Notes: generated by a model not told the origin, from the sequence alone. DNA of 64,000 bases from Haloferax marinum (GCF_009674625.1 NZ_WKJQ01000001.1:1674001-1738000); one strand, 5' to 3'; positions 9,213 to 19,870 are shown, numbered from the stretch's first letter. Numbers and translations: made by a program.

Positions 9213-9416
9213 TTACCTCTCTGGTTGCGTGTCGATGTGGTGGACTGCGCTGGGTGAGATAAGCCGCCCACTCGGGACTTCGACCCAGCCGTTGGGAAGC
9301 ACTCGTACTGGTCCTTCGTGGAGCACCGTCTCCATCTCTGCGTCACCGTAGACGACGGCGTCGTCGAGTGTCCGGTCGAACAGTTCGAACAGGGACCGGT
9401 CGGAAGCGAAGACCAT
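9213..9416 (-). CDS. small acidic protein of unknown function
   Basis: 67 residues with no recognised motif. The pattern VLHEGPVRVLPNGWVEVPSGRLISP suggests a small beta-rich fold. Codon use is haloarchaeal. It converges with the ABC-tail gene. I do not recognise it. Confidence 0.5.
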   Translation of the reverse strand: MVFASDRSLFELFDRTLDDAVVYGDAEMETVLHEGPVRVLPNGWVEVPSGRLISPSAVHHIDTQPER

Positions 9417-9580
9417 AGACAGGACAACAAGCCGTCAGGTATTGAGTGTTGGTCACAGCGACGAGCCACCTGTGTGGTCGTCACTCCAAAGCCACCACCA
9501 AACCGCAAAAGAGCGCGACAGAATCCAGCAATCGCTCAGCGGTTCCACGGTACACAACAACAGAGCGCGACGGGACTCTC

Positions 9581-9598
9581 GTGAACGAAGTGAACGGG
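9581..9598 (+). repeat. short haloarchaeal intergenic repeat motif
   Basis: GTGAACGAAGTGAACGGG just beyond the 3' end of the tRNA. The same motif with one change recurs at 26343-26360 downstream of sufS. Confidence 0.45.
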
Positions 9599-9630
9599 AG
9601 TCAGTCGCGCGAGCGAGGCCTCCGGCCGAG

Positions 9631-9704
9631 CGAGCGCGACGGGATTCGAACCCGCGGCCGTCGGATTAGAAGTCCGACGCTCTGTCCAACTGAGCTACGC
9701 GCCC
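9631..9704 (-). tRNA. tRNA-Arg (anticodon TCT)
   Basis: A full cloverleaf of 74 nt can be folded. The acceptor is GGGCGCG paired with CGCGCTC (one G-U) and the discriminator is G. The D-arm contains TAGCTCAGTTGGACAGAG. The anticodon stem TCGGA/TCCGA encloses the loop CTTCTAA, giving anticodon TCT. The T-loop is TTCGAAT. There is no intron and no encoded CCA. It reads AGA, a rare codon in this GC-rich genome. Confidence 0.95.
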
Positions 9705-9747
9705 TCGTATCCCAAAAACAGGTGCCAAATGAAAAACGAATCGGCTT

Positions 9748-10125
9748 CTATCCGTCGAACCGGTAGAGCGACGTGACCACCGGAAGCCGATTGAACATCC
9801 ACAGCGCGACGGGCAAACCGATAATCGTGACTGCGAAGAACGCCGCCACGTTCGCCCAAATCCAACTCAGCCACCACCCGACGAAGACGAAGTAGACTCC
9901 GCGGACGAGAAGCGAGCGCTGTCCGAACGCCGCCTCCGGATTGGCGAGCGAGCGAGGTTCCTTCAGCGTGAGCACCGTCGGCACGAGGTTGATGAGTTTG
10001 ATACCGAGCGGAATACCGATGATAGTCAGGTTGAGAAACCACGCCAGGTTGACGACGGCGGGCGTGGCCCACCAGCCGACGAACAGGAACCAGATGGCCC
10101 TGACGAGGAACGACCGTTGTTTCAT
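9748..10125 (-). CDS. YccF family membrane protein
   Basis: 125 residues with two internal copies of one module: RAIWFLFVGWWATPAVVNLAW and RGVYFVFVGWWLSWIWANVAA, each followed by LTIIGIPLGI or VTIIGLPVALW and an L-P-V segment. This duplicated arrangement is the YccF (DUF307) family. About four membrane segments are expected. The physiological role is unknown. It is divergent from the UPF0200 gene. Confidence 0.85.
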   Translation of the reverse strand: MKQRSFLVRAIWFLFVGWWATPAVVNLAWFLNLTIIGIPLGIKLINLVPTVLTLKEPRSLANPEAAFGQRSLLVRGVYFVFVGWWLSWIWANVAAFFAVTIIGLPVALWMFNRLPVVTSLYRFDG

Positions 10126-10177
10126 GGCTGACAGTATGCGACGGGAGACGAAAAGAAGCGTGGGTGGTGAAGGGAGG

Positions 10178-10184
10178 GTTTAAC
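10178..10184 (+). promoter_or_regulatory. TATA-like box for the UPF0200/UPF0201 operon
   Basis: GTTTAAC is centred 28 nt before the ATG at 10209, fitting a leaderless transcript. Confidence 0.5.
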
Positions 10185-10208
10185 AGCGCGAACGAGGTAA
10201 CACCGGCT

Positions 10209-10778
10209 ATGAGAGTCATCGGGACAGTCGGGCTACCCGGCAGCGGAAAGGGCGAACTCGCCGAGGTTGCCCAGGAAGCGGGCATCCCCGTCGTGACGAT
10301 GGGGGATATCATACGCGAGGAGTGTCGCAACCGGGGGCTCGACCCGGCGACGGACCACGGAAAGATAGCGAAGGCGCTCCGTGAAGAGGAAGGCGACGAC
10401 GCCATCGCAGCGCGTTCACTGCCCGTCATCGAAGACTACCTCGAATCGAACGACGTGGTCGTCGTCGACGGCCTTCGCTCGGGCGTCGAACTCGACCGGT
10501 TCACAGAGGCGTTCGGTGACGACTTCGTCCTCGTGAGCGTCGAAGCACCGTTCGAGCTGCGGGCGGACCGACTCGGCGACCGTGGACGAGACGACAGCGA
10601 CACGGACGTCGAGTCGTTGAAGAAGCGCGAAGAGCGAGAACTCGACTTCGGGATGGGCGAGGCGATGGACCGTGCGGACGTGGTCATCGAGAACACCGGC
10701 ACGCTCGAAGCGTACCACGAGAAAATCACGCTGCTGTTCGAAGACGGCCCGGAGGCCGTCGCCGAGGTGACAGAATGA
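10209..10778 (+). CDS. UPF0200 family P-loop nucleotide kinase-like protein
   Basis: 189 residues. The P-loop GLPGSGKGE is at residues 8-16, followed by MGDIIREE and a VVDGLRS Walker B-like strand, like dephospho-CoA or adenylate kinases. This is the archaeal UPF0200 family; the substrate is uncertain. The last four bases overlap the next start (ATGA), so the two genes are translationally coupled. Confidence 0.85.
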   Translation: MRVIGTVGLPGSGKGELAEVAQEAGIPVVTMGDIIREECRNRGLDPATDHGKIAKALREEEGDDAIAARSLPVIEDYLESNDVVVVDGLRSGVELDRFTEAFGDDFVLVSVEAPFELRADRLGDRGRDDSDTDVESLKKREERELDFGMGEAMDRADVVIENTGTLEAYHEKITLLFEDGPEAVAEVTE

Positions 10779-11191
10779 TATACAGCGCAGACGTTCGAAT
10801 CGAGGTTCCGGTGCGCGACACCGAAGTGACAGACCGCGTGGCAGACGCCGTCGAGAATCTCTTCCCCGGTGTCGAACTCACGCACGAACCCGGAAAACTC
10901 GTCGCAGAGACCCACGAGTTAGAGCGGTTTTCGGAGCGGCTCCACGAACAGGCCATCCTCGACACCGCCCGACGGGAGTTCGACAAACGCCGCGACGACG
11001 AGGGATTCTCGTTCGCCCTGAAGAAACAGGCCGCCTTCAAGGGTGTCGTCAACTTCGCCGTCGGCAACCCCGACGAACTCGGCGACATCGAAGTTCACGT
11101 GACCGTCCGCGACCCTTCCGTCGAAGAACTCATCGACTACGTCGCCCCACCGACCGAAGACGGGAGACCAATCGACCCGCAGGACCGCTGA
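10775..11191 (+). CDS. UPF0201 family RNA-binding-type protein
   Basis: 138 residues, overlapping the UPF0200 stop. Features are MIYSADVRIEVPVRDTE at the start and FALKKQAAFKGVVNF in the middle. The fold is probably the alpha/beta RNA-binding type proposed for the UPF0201/DUF54 family. The tight pairing with UPF0200 suggests a joint role, which I cannot name. Confidence 0.8.
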   Translation: MIYSADVRIEVPVRDTEVTDRVADAVENLFPGVELTHEPGKLVAETHELERFSERLHEQAILDTARREFDKRRDDEGFSFALKKQAAFKGVVNFAVGNPDELGDIEVHVTVRDPSVEELIDYVAPPTEDGRPIDPQDR

Positions 11192-11221
11192 CGGAGAAGA
11201 GAGGGCCGCTGGCGGTGTCGT

Positions 11222-12217
11222 TCAGGCGACCAACAGCGCCACTGCGATGCCGAGGAAGACGATTTTCAGTCCCGTGTTGACGACGATGACCTTCGACCCG
11301 AACTCCGGGCCCCAGATACCGTACTGGAAGGGAATCGAGCGCTTGAACGTCGAGACGGTAAAGGAGACGATGCCCCCGATGAGCATCGTCGCAACCGCTT
11401 GACGCGGCGTGAACGTCTCCCCGATAGCGGGCGCGATGGTCGCCGCACCGGTCGTCGTGTCGAACGTGAAGGCGATGACGACGGGAACTGCTGCACCGGG
11501 GAGGCCGACGAGGCTCGTCAGCGGACTGGCGAGGTCCGTGAACGCTTCGAGGTCTGTCGTCTGCAACAGGAGCGTGACGAGTACGTAGACGATGGCGAGT
11601 CGTGGGACGATTCGCCGGAGCGTCTTCCACGTCTTTCGCGCCGCGTCGTCGGCCATCGAGCGGAGTGGGTCGTCGCGCTCACCGTCGCCCCCATCGCCGT
11701 CCATATCACTGTCGCCGGCACCATCTGTCTCTGCGACTGCAGTGGACGCGGCGGTCCGGCCAGAGAGCAACACCGCGCCGGCGACGACACCCGTGAGCGT
11801 AATCGCGAGCGCGATTGCGGCGCGTGCACCGACGTACAGAAAGCCGACTTCGCGACCGAGGATGGGGATGAGAACCGGCCAGTAGTACGTGAAGATGTGC
11901 TGGACGAACCCGAAGAACGTGTTGATGGTGACGGCGACCAGCGTCGCTCTATCGTCTAAGACACCCGATTCGCGAAACTCCGCGAGCATCCCGTATCCTG
12001 CCGTCGTCGAGGCGGCGGTCGTCACGATAGCCGTGCCAACTTCGTCGGGGAGGTTCGCGGGACTCGTCAAGTAGCGCGAGAGGCCGGCGATTCGCTCGAC
12101 GAGACCGAGCGCGACGACGAGGTTCGCCGCGAAGACGCCGACGGCGATGTAGGCGGCGATTCGGGCGACTCGCGGGAGGACGTCGAACAGAACTGGGAGG
12201 ACCGTCGACGACTGCAC
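11222..12217 (-). CDS. nucleoside recognition (Gate) domain membrane protein
   Basis: 331 residues with about eight membrane segments in two halves, separated by an acidic loop (about residues 155-190, with repeated G-D). Motifs such as TTAASTTAGYGMLAEF and FTFDTTTGAATIAPAI are seen in Gate-domain proteins related to spore maturation and nucleoside recognition proteins. The substrate is unknown. It precedes the MgtE-like pair on the same strand, about 70 nt from it. Confidence 0.75.
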   Translation of the reverse strand: MQSSTVLPVLFDVLPRVARIAAYIAVGVFAANLVVALGLVERIAGLSRYLTSPANLPDEVGTAIVTTAASTTAGYGMLAEFRESGVLDDRATLVAVTINTFFGFVQHIFTYYWPVLIPILGREVGFLYVGARAAIALAITLTGVVAGAVLLSGRTAASTAVAETDGAGDSDMDGDGGDGERDDPLRSMADDAARKTWKTLRRIVPRLAIVYVLVTLLLQTTDLEAFTDLASPLTSLVGLPGAAVPVVIAFTFDTTTGAATIAPAIGETFTPRQAVATMLIGGIVSFTVSTFKRSIPFQYGIWGPEFGSKVIVVNTGLKIVFLGIAVALLVA

Positions 12218-12286
12218 AGGCGGAGGTAGCGACGCACGAACTAATCGGCGTCGGTCGATAGGCAGCGTCGACCCGTCGGCCGGTGG

Positions 12287-12847
12287 TCAGATGAGTAGTT
12301 GTGACACCGCGAACAACACCACCACGCCGAGGACGTCGCAGACGTTGGTGACGACGGGGATGACCACGTCGTCGGGGTCGAGACCGAACTGGTAGGCGAT
12401 GTAGGTCGCGGTGAACGTCACGAAGACGGCCAACACGGCGAGCGAGACGCCACTGGTCGAGGAGATGAGGACGACTTTCTCGAGCGACAAGGCGGTACTC
12501 CCCGAGACGAGCGCCGTCAGTATCCAGGCTCCGACGCCGATGATTGGAAACACCGTCAGCGCGAGCACTACCGTCGCGATGGCGTTGCCAGCGAGTTCGT
12601 CGTCCGCCGGCGAGAACGAGAGCGTCCCGAGGTGAAACGACGTCGAGAGACGCGCCGCGAGGATGCTCCCGAGGTTGCCCGCCGTTCCGATAGTGACCGG
12701 AACGAGGACGAGGAGAGAGGGATATCTCAGCAACTCTGCCTCGAAACTGCCGAGGATGAGGCCGCTCCCGATCTCGACGAGCGTGAGCACGAGCAAGACA
12801 GGGAGCATCGCGCGTGTAATCGCCCGGACGGTCCACTCTGTCGGCAC
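12287..12847 (-). CDS. MgtE/SLC41-type magnesium transporter domain, second gene of a pair
   Basis: 186 residues from a GTG start one base after the upstream stop (TGACGTG), so translation is coupled. It has about five membrane helices with LLVLVPVTIGTAGNLGSILAARLS and the DPDDVVIPVVTNVCDVLG signature, matching the MgtE integral domain with its conserved Asp near the pore. An upstream in-frame ATG would overlap the neighbour by 70 nt and is less likely. It probably dimerises with the preceding gene product. No cytosolic CBS domain is present. Confidence 0.82.
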   Translation of the reverse strand: MPTEWTVRAITRAMLPVLLVLTLVEIGSGLILGSFEAELLRYPSLLVLVPVTIGTAGNLGSILAARLSTSFHLGTLSFSPADDELAGNAIATVVLALTVFPIIGVGAWILTALVSGSTALSLEKVVLISSTSGVSLAVLAVFVTFTATYIAYQFGLDPDDVVIPVVTNVCDVLGVVVLFAVSQLLI

Positions 12848-12848
12848 G

Positions 12849-13430
12849 TCAGAACACCCCTGCGATGGCGAGAATCGTTCGGACGGCGATGAGCAAAAAC
12901 AGGATGCCGAAGACGTCACCAGTGGTCGTCACGAGCGGTCCCACGATGGTGTCAGGGTTCCGACCGCGTCTGTAGCCCGCGAAGACGACGGTGACGACGA
13001 CGACGGTGAGGACGATACCCGAGAGTAAGCCCGCGACGATGGCGATACCGACGAGAATCGGAAGCGGTGCGACCCTGCTCCCGAGGAACGTGAGGAGGAA
13101 GAACGCGACGATAGACGCGAAGGTACTCGTCAACACACCGTTGGCGAGGGCGGCTATCGCGGCGGCCCGGAGTCGTTCGTCGCCGCCGACGACGTGCGGT
13201 TCGATGAGACCCTGGTGCAGTGCGGTGGCGATGCGAGCGCCGAGAGAGCCATAGACGTTGCCTCGAGTCGCCAACAACGCAGGGACTAACACGAGCAGTC
13301 CGGGGACGGCACGGAGTTCGGCACGCATGCCGCCGAGGACGACGCCGGCGATGAGGCCACCGACGAGACTCGCGGCGAGTGCAGGCAGGGCTTCTCTGTA
13401 GGCCTCGACTGCCACGTCGCGCACCGTCAT
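12849..13430 (-). CDS. MgtE/SLC41-type magnesium transporter domain, first gene of a pair
   Basis: 193 residues, with about five helices. It carries PGLLVLVPALLATRGNVYGSLGARIA and NPDTIVGPLVTTTGDVFG, the same two signatures as its downstream partner. Each gene therefore encodes one half equivalent to SLC41 repeats. Cation transport, probably Mg2+, is inferred from the family. Confidence 0.82.
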   Translation of the reverse strand: MTVRDVAVEAYREALPALAASLVGGLIAGVVLGGMRAELRAVPGLLVLVPALLATRGNVYGSLGARIATALHQGLIEPHVVGGDERLRAAAIAALANGVLTSTFASIVAFFLLTFLGSRVAPLPILVGIAIVAGLLSGIVLTVVVVTVVFAGYRRGRNPDTIVGPLVTTTGDVFGILFLLIAVRTILAIAGVF

Positions 13431-13575
13431 TGTCGGGTGCGACGGCCCGGAGCGTTAAAAGTCGGCGGTTTATCGAATCCACGGACGCGGGGACGCCGTG
13501 TCCGTCACGGTGAGACCGAGACGGACGAAGAGAGCAGTCGACGTTCGTCGGGAGTCGGTACTCGTCGAGACCGGG

Positions 13576-14976
<1,401 letters not shown>

Positions 14977-15058
14977 CTACGCCGTCGCGCCGGTAAAGGC
15001 TTTATCCGTCGCGTCCGGGTCCGAACATCTATCGTCCGTGCGAATGACAGGCAGGTCG

Positions 15059-16039
15059 ATGACACGAATCCTCGTCCTCGACCAAGCCGCCCACGACATC
15101 CCCGCCGAGGAGTACGTCGACGCGCTCCGAGAACGACTCCCAGACGCGACCGTCGTCCACCCGAAAACGACCGCCGAGACACTCGATGCCGCCCGTGACG
15201 CCGACGTCATCACCGGAACGTACCTCCAGCGAGACGTCCTCGCGGCCGCAGACGAACTCCAACTGTTCGCGGGCGCCGCAGCAGGATACGACCACCTGCC
15301 GATGGCCGAACTTCGTGAGCGTAGTGTCACCGTCACGAACGCGTCCGGTGTTCACGGCCCAAACATCGCCGAACACGTCATCGGCTGGTTGCTGACGATT
15401 ACACGCCGTCTCGACGAAGGGATTCGCCGGCAGGAGCGTCGCGAGTGGCGGACGTTTCAGGCCTACGGCGAACTCGAGGGGTCGACGGTCACCGTCGTCG
15501 GACTGGGCGCAATCGGGCAGGCAATCGTCGAGCGCCTCGAACCCTTCGGTGTCGAGACGGTCGGTGTTCGCCACACGCCCGAGAAAGGCGGGCCGACGGA
15601 CCGCGTGGTCGGGTTCGACGACGTCGAATCCGCCCTCGTCGAGACAGACCATCTCGTTCTCGCGTGCCCGTTGACCGACGAAACGCGGCACCTGATAGAC
15701 CAACAGGCGTTCTTCTCGCTCCCGAATCACGCCGTCCTCGTGAACGTCGCCCGCGGTGGTGTCGTCGACACCGACGCACTCGTCAAGTCGGTCCAGCGCG
15801 GGTACGTTCGGGCGGCCGCACTCGACGTGACCGAGCCCGAACCGCTCCCGAACGACCACCCGCTGTGGGACTTCGAGAACGTGTTCATCACGCCCCACGT
15901 CGCAGGACACACTCCTCACTACTTCACCCGATTGGCGGACATCGTCGCAGAGAACGTCGAGCGGTTGGAGTCAGGTGACGAGCCGCTCCGCAATCAAGTG
16001 CTTCCCGAAACCCCACGTACTTCATCCGAGGACGCATAG
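15059..16039 (+). CDS. D-2-hydroxyacid dehydrogenase
   Basis: 326 residues. Rossmann motif GLGAIGQAIVERL with VGVRHTPEKGG after it; substrate and catalytic elements NVARGGVVDTDAL, the E in DVTEPEPLP, and the His in ITPHVAGHTPHY. It catalyses NAD(P)H-dependent reduction of 2-keto acids; the substrate is not predictable. An in-frame ATG at 15044 is an alternative start. It is divergent from srp54. Confidence 0.88.
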   Translation: MTRILVLDQAAHDIPAEEYVDALRERLPDATVVHPKTTAETLDAARDADVITGTYLQRDVLAAADELQLFAGAAAGYDHLPMAELRERSVTVTNASGVHGPNIAEHVIGWLLTITRRLDEGIRRQERREWRTFQAYGELEGSTVTVVGLGAIGQAIVERLEPFGVETVGVRHTPEKGGPTDRVVGFDDVESALVETDHLVLACPLTDETRHLIDQQAFFSLPNHAVLVNVARGGVVDTDALVKSVQRGYVRAAALDVTEPEPLPNDHPLWDFENVFITPHVAGHTPHYFTRLADIVAENVERLESGDEPLRNQVLPETPRTSSEDA

Positions 16040-16048
16040 CGAGTGTCG

Positions 16049-16666
16049 ATGACGGGACTCGTGTTCGGACTGCAACTCACAACTGTCCTCGCCTTCTCCG
16101 GGGCGGCTATCGCCCTCATTCTCACACCGGGGCCGGACACGATGTACGTCCTCGCCCGCGGCCTCGACGGACGCGAAGCGGGCGTTCGCTCTGCGTTCGG
16201 TATCGCGACGGGCGTCCTCTTTCATACGATGCTCGCCACGCTCGGCGTCGCCGCACTCCTCCGAACGGTGCCCGAAGCGGCCGTGGCTATCCAGTACGTC
16301 GGCGCGGCCTACCTCATCTATCTCGGCGTGGTGGCCCTTCGCAACGACGAGTTCGACCCGTCGGTCGAAACAGACGCCTCGGGGAGTTTCCGACGAGGCG
16401 TCTTCGTCAACGCGCTGAACCCGAAAGTTGCACTGTTCTTTCTCGCGTTCCTCCCCGGATTCGCCGGCGGTGGCCCCGGCGCAGGCGAACGGATGGCGTT
16501 CTTAGGCGCGCTCTACGCGGTGCTGACGGCGATATATCTCTCGAGTGTCGCACTCGGTGCCGACCGACTCGGCGACGCACTGGCCGAGACGCGCGTCAGT
16601 CGGATTCTCAACTACGTCGGCGCGGGGACGATGCTGCTACTCGGCGTCGTACTCGCGGTGGAGTAA
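16049..16666 (+). CDS. LysE family amino-acid exporter
   Basis: 205 residues with six predicted helices. The N-terminal signature is ALILTPGPDTMYVLARGLDGREAG, and NALNPKVALFFLAFLPGF is the conserved N-P-K motif of LysE/RhtB exporters. The start may be this ATG or the GTG two codons earlier. It follows the dehydrogenase by 10 nt, so cotranscription is likely. The exported substrate is unknown. Confidence 0.88.
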   Translation: MTGLVFGLQLTTVLAFSGAAIALILTPGPDTMYVLARGLDGREAGVRSAFGIATGVLFHTMLATLGVAALLRTVPEAAVAIQYVGAAYLIYLGVVALRNDEFDPSVETDASGSFRRGVFVNALNPKVALFFLAFLPGFAGGGPGAGERMAFLGALYAVLTAIYLSSVALGADRLGDALAETRVSRILNYVGAGTMLLLGVVLAVE

Positions 16667-16698
16667 AAATCGACGGACTGCGGTGACGGCCGCGGGCG

Positions 16699-17982
16699 TT
16701 ACTCCTCGTCGCCGAGGAGGCGCTCGACCATCTGTTCGGGGTCGAACCGTTCGATGTGGTCGTATCCCTGGCCCACGCCGAGGAACAAGATTGGCTTGCC
16801 CGTCACGTAGGCGATAGAGATTGCCGCGCCGCCGTTGGAGTCGGCGTCGGCCTTCGTGAGGATGGCCCCGTCGATGGCCGCCGCGTCGTTGAACTTGCGG
16901 GCGCGTTCGACCGCGTCCTGTCCGGCCACCGCCTCGTCCACGAAGATGGTGAGGTCCGGGCCGACGACGCGGTCTATCTTCTCTAACTGCGCCATCAGGT
17001 CGTTCGACGTGTGGAGGCGACCGGCCGTGTCGCCGAGGACGATGTCGATGTCGTGTGCGTCGGCGTACTCGACGGCGTCGTAGATGACGGCCGCCGGGTC
17101 ACCACCCTGTTCGTGGGTGATGAGTTTCTTGTCGAGGTTCTCCGCGTGTTCGCGAATCTGTTCGTTCGCGCCGGCACGGTAGGTGTCACCGTTTGCGAGC
17201 ACCGTCGAGTAGCCCGCTTTTTCGAAGTAGCGGGCGAGTTTGGCGATGGTCGTCGTCTTCCCGACACCGTTGATGCCGGTGAAGATGAGGGTGACAGGTT
17301 TGTCCGCCTCCGCGATGCGCTGGTCGAAGTCGAACTGCCCGACGCTGATGACGTCGTAGAGCGCGTCGTGGAGTGCTTCCGAGACGAGTTGGCCCGTACT
17401 CTGGACCTGCTTTCTCGTCTCGCCGACGAGTTTCTCGCGAATCGTCTCGAGAATCTCTTCGGCAACCTGCATCTCCACGTCGCTCTGGAGGAGCGCCATC
17501 TCGAGTTCCCACAGGGGGTCTTCGAGGTCTTCTTCCTCGATGACGACCTTCCCGGTGGCGAACGCGGCGGCGCGTTTGAGGCGACTCGCGCTGGAAGACG
17601 ACTCGCTGTCTTCCGTCTCGGAGAGCGCCTGCTTCGCAGCGTCCGAAGCGAGCGATTCGCGCGCCGTTTCGTCGGTCTCTGCGTTGGTGTCGGCCTCGAC
17701 GTCGGCGTCAGCCTCGACGTCCGCCGTCTCTTCGGCCGCGGCCGATTCCGGTTCGGAAGCCGCGTCCGAGTCGTCGTCGTGCGTCTCTGCGGCCGACGCA
17801 TCGACTGTCTCGGTGTCGGCCGACGCGGCGTCAGCCTGTGCTGTCGGCGTCTCGTCGTCAGATTCCGCCGCTGCCTCGGCGTCAGCCTCGGCCTCCGAAG
17901 CGGCCGCTTCGGCTTTCTCTTCGGCGGTATCCTCGACGTCTTCCCGGAAGCGGTTGAGTTTCTTCTTCAGTCCGTCGAACAT
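16699..17982 (-). CDS. ftsY: SRP receptor FtsY
   Basis: 427 residues. A strongly acidic A/E/D-rich A domain spans about 20-130. The NG domain has GINGVGKTTT (236-245), DTAGR (318-322) and TKAD (376-379). It receives SRP54-ribosome complexes at the membrane, which the acidic domain may help approach in high salt. It is the last gene of the block running from L39e through pfdA, 19 nt after pfdA. Confidence 0.96.
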   Translation of the reverse strand: MFDGLKKKLNRFREDVEDTAEEKAEAAASEAEADAEAAAESDDETPTAQADAASADTETVDASAAETHDDDSDAASEPESAAAEETADVEADADVEADTNAETDETARESLASDAAKQALSETEDSESSSSASRLKRAAAFATGKVVIEEEDLEDPLWELEMALLQSDVEMQVAEEILETIREKLVGETRKQVQSTGQLVSEALHDALYDVISVGQFDFDQRIAEADKPVTLIFTGINGVGKTTTIAKLARYFEKAGYSTVLANGDTYRAGANEQIREHAENLDKKLITHEQGGDPAAVIYDAVEYADAHDIDIVLGDTAGRLHTSNDLMAQLEKIDRVVGPDLTIFVDEAVAGQDAVERARKFNDAAAIDGAILTKADADSNGGAAISIAYVTGKPILFLGVGQGYDHIERFDPEQMVERLLGDEE

Positions 17983-18001
17983 CTGAATAGGGGGTTAGGG
18001 G

Positions 18002-18478
18002 TTACTCGTCGTCGCCGTCTTCGCCTTCGCCCTGCATCTGCTGTTGCATCTGCTGCATCTGCTGCTGCTGCATCTGCTGTTGGGCCTGCATCGCCTGCTC
18101 TTCGACCTGTTCGCTCTCTTCTTCGAGTTCTTCGATTTCGCCGCGGACGCTGGCGATTTCTTCGTCGAGCATGTCCTGCTTGCGGCGGAGCGCTTCGACT
18201 GCGCTCGACTGGTCCTGTTCGGCGGCGTAGTTCGCGCCGAGCGAGACGATGACTTCGTCGATATCCTGCACTTCTGCGCGGAGGTAGGCGTCGCCACCGA
18301 GCGGGACCTGCACGGTCGACCCCGTCTCGAGCGTCTCGATTGCGTCGATGGCTTCGTCGATCTCTGTCTTCTCGTCTTCGAGGTCCGAAACCTCACCTTC
18401 GAGAGACTCGATCTCCTCGTCGAGTGCCTGCAGTTGCTGGGAGAGCTGCTGAAGTTGCTGCTGACCGCCACCCATCAT
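18002..18478 (-). CDS. pfdA: prefoldin alpha subunit
   Basis: 158 residues. Two coiled-coil arms (about 5-50 and 90-140) flank the beta-hairpin region [18 protein letters not shown], the prefoldin alpha layout. It forms a hexamer with beta subunits and hands nascent chains to the thermosome. The tail is unusually rich in Q and M (about residues 128-150) and then acidic. Its ATG overlaps the L18a stop (ATGA). Confidence 0.92.
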   Translation of the reverse strand: MMGGGQQQLQQLSQQLQALDEEIESLEGEVSDLEDEKTEIDEAIDAIETLETGSTVQVPLGGDAYLRAEVQDIDEVIVSLGANYAAEQDQSSAVEALRRKQDMLDEEIASVRGEIEELEEESEQVEEQAMQAQQQMQQQQMQQMQQQMQGEGEDGDDE

Positions 18479-18651
18479 GCTGCGGTCACCTCCCCGAGTT
18501 CGACCTTCGTACGTTTGATTCCGTGTTCACTGCCGATGAGGGAGTAGACACGGTCTCGTGCGACGTTCTCGTTCGGTGCGTCCACAGTCTTGGTGAACTT
18601 GTGGGTCGCTCCACGACTCGTGAAGCTTCCAGAGATAGTGAACTGGCTCAT
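18475..18651 (-). CDS. rpl18a: ribosomal protein L18Ae (LX)
   Basis: 58 residues, too short for most ORF callers. It starts [14 protein letters not shown] and continues with [18 protein letters not shown] and [12 protein letters not shown], the archaeal L18a/LX pattern. It is a large-subunit protein. Its stop overlaps the pfdA start by 4 nt. Position between aIF6 and pfdA is the conserved archaeal order. Confidence 0.92.
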   Translation of the reverse strand: MSQFTISGSFTSRGATHKFTKTVDAPNENVARDRVYSLIGSEHGIKRTKVELGEVTAA

Positions 18652-18732
18652 GGATTTCGGTCGGGTGGCAAGCGGGAAGAGTCTTCCTACTCGGAGCGAA
18701 AACGAGCCGCGAAAAGGGGAGACGAGTGGCCC

Positions 18733-19398
18733 TCAGTCGATGTAGTCGAGGGCGTCTTCGATGCGGCCCAGTTCCGGACCGGTCGTGTCTTCACCGACGA
18801 TGTACGACTCGTCGTTGGCCAGGAGGCCAGACCCGACGAGTGGTCCACCGTAGTTGATCGTACCGAGGTCGGCGCGAACGTCGAGCAGTTCTTCGAGTGC
18901 TTCGAGTTCTGGTTCGCGAGACTTCGGGTGACAGAGGACGCCGCGGTTGTTGGCGACCGCAGCCATTCCCACGGTTCGAACGTCGGCGAGGTCGCCGCGT
19001 TCGACGGGGACGTCCAGTGCTTCTTCGACGACCGCGACGGCCTCGTCGGAGAGGTCGGCGTGGACGTACGCACCGTAGTCGTTCGCGAGAACGACGTTCC
19101 CAGCGGCGTTGATTCGACCGGGGAGTTCGTAGACGGGGAGGTCTACGACGTCGGTGAGTGCCTCCTTTTCGCGGGTCGTCGCACTGCTCGAAACGAGCAG
19201 TCCGTTTTCGTTACCCGTCGCTAACGCACCGACGGTTCCAGACCCACCGATGGTCGTCTTGACCACCGGCACGTCGAGTTCCTCGGCCATCTGCTCGGCG
19301 AGAGACTCGTCGGCGTCGGGGCGAACGAGGAGGACGTCGTCGGTCGCTCGAGCGAAGACGCCGATGTAGGACGAACCGGCGAAGGAGGCGCGGAGCAC
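18733..19398 (-). CDS. eif6: translation initiation factor aIF6
   Basis: 221 residues from a GTG start 3 nt after the L31e stop. It shows the repeated pentein architecture with [37 protein letters not shown] and [16 protein letters not shown]. It binds the large subunit and prevents premature joining. Located between L31e and L18a, as in most archaea. Confidence 0.95.
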   Translation of the reverse strand: MLRASFAGSSYIGVFARATDDVLLVRPDADESLAEQMAEELDVPVVKTTIGGSGTVGALATGNENGLLVSSSATTREKEALTDVVDLPVYELPGRINAAGNVVLANDYGAYVHADLSDEAVAVVEEALDVPVERGDLADVRTVGMAAVANNRGVLCHPKSREPELEALEELLDVRADLGTINYGGPLVGSGLLANDESYIVGEDTTGPELGRIEDALDYID

Positions 19399-19401
19399 CG
19401 T

Positions 19402-19680
19402 TTACTCGGCCGGTTCGGCTTCGACGACCGACTCGCCGTCCTCGTCGAAGCGGGCGGCGCGGACGCGGAACTTGCTCGGCGGGTCCTGTCGGCCGGACGC
19501 CCAGATGCTCTCGTTGATCTGGGGGTCGAGACGCACGTCGTCGGCGTCGACCTTGAAGTGCTTCGCGAGGTGCTCGCGGATGATCTTCATCGCGCGGCCT
19601 GCTCGTTCGTAGGACGGGACAGCTTTTACGTCGCGGAGCGGGACGGTGACGACGCGCTCCTCGAAGTCGTTTGCGCTCAT
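19402..19680 (-). CDS. rpl31e: ribosomal protein L31e
   Basis: 92 residues. RVVTVPLRDVKAVPSYERAG, AMKIIREHLAKHFK and the C-terminal SKFRVRAARFDEDGE are characteristic. It lies near the exit tunnel in the large subunit. It starts 3 nt after the L39e stop. Confidence 0.95.
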   Translation of the reverse strand: MSANDFEERVVTVPLRDVKAVPSYERAGRAMKIIREHLAKHFKVDADDVRLDPQINESIWASGRQDPPSKFRVRAARFDEDGESVVEAEPAE

Positions 19681-19683
19681 TGC

Positions 19684-19836
19684 TTACTCGTCCGTGTTGC
19701 TTCGCCGCCAGTTGCGACGCTTGGGGTTTCGCGTAACTTCCATGTCGGTCTTGAGCATGACCCACGCGGGGACACGACTGTTCTGACGTTCGAGCTTCGC
19801 CAGACGCTTCTTCTTAGCCTTCGACTTCTTACCCAT
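19684..19836 (-). CDS. rpl39e: ribosomal protein L39e
   Basis: 50 residues, highly basic for this proteome. It starts [20 protein letters not shown] and has VPAWVMLKT and [10 protein letters not shown], the L39e pattern. It lines the exit tunnel. First gene of the block L39e-L31e-aIF6-L18a-pfdA-ftsY. Confidence 0.95.
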   Translation of the reverse strand: MGKKSKAKKKRLAKLERQNSRVPAWVMLKTDMEVTRNPKRRNWRRSNTDE

Positions 19837-19860
19837 AGTGGCCTACAGTTTCCTTCCTCC

Positions 19861-19870
19861 GCATAAAATC
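19861..19870 (-). promoter_or_regulatory. TATA box of the L39e operon
   Basis: GATTTTATGC on the minus strand lies 25-34 nt before the L39e ATG, fitting a leaderless start of the ribosomal/SRP-receptor operon. Confidence 0.6.
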
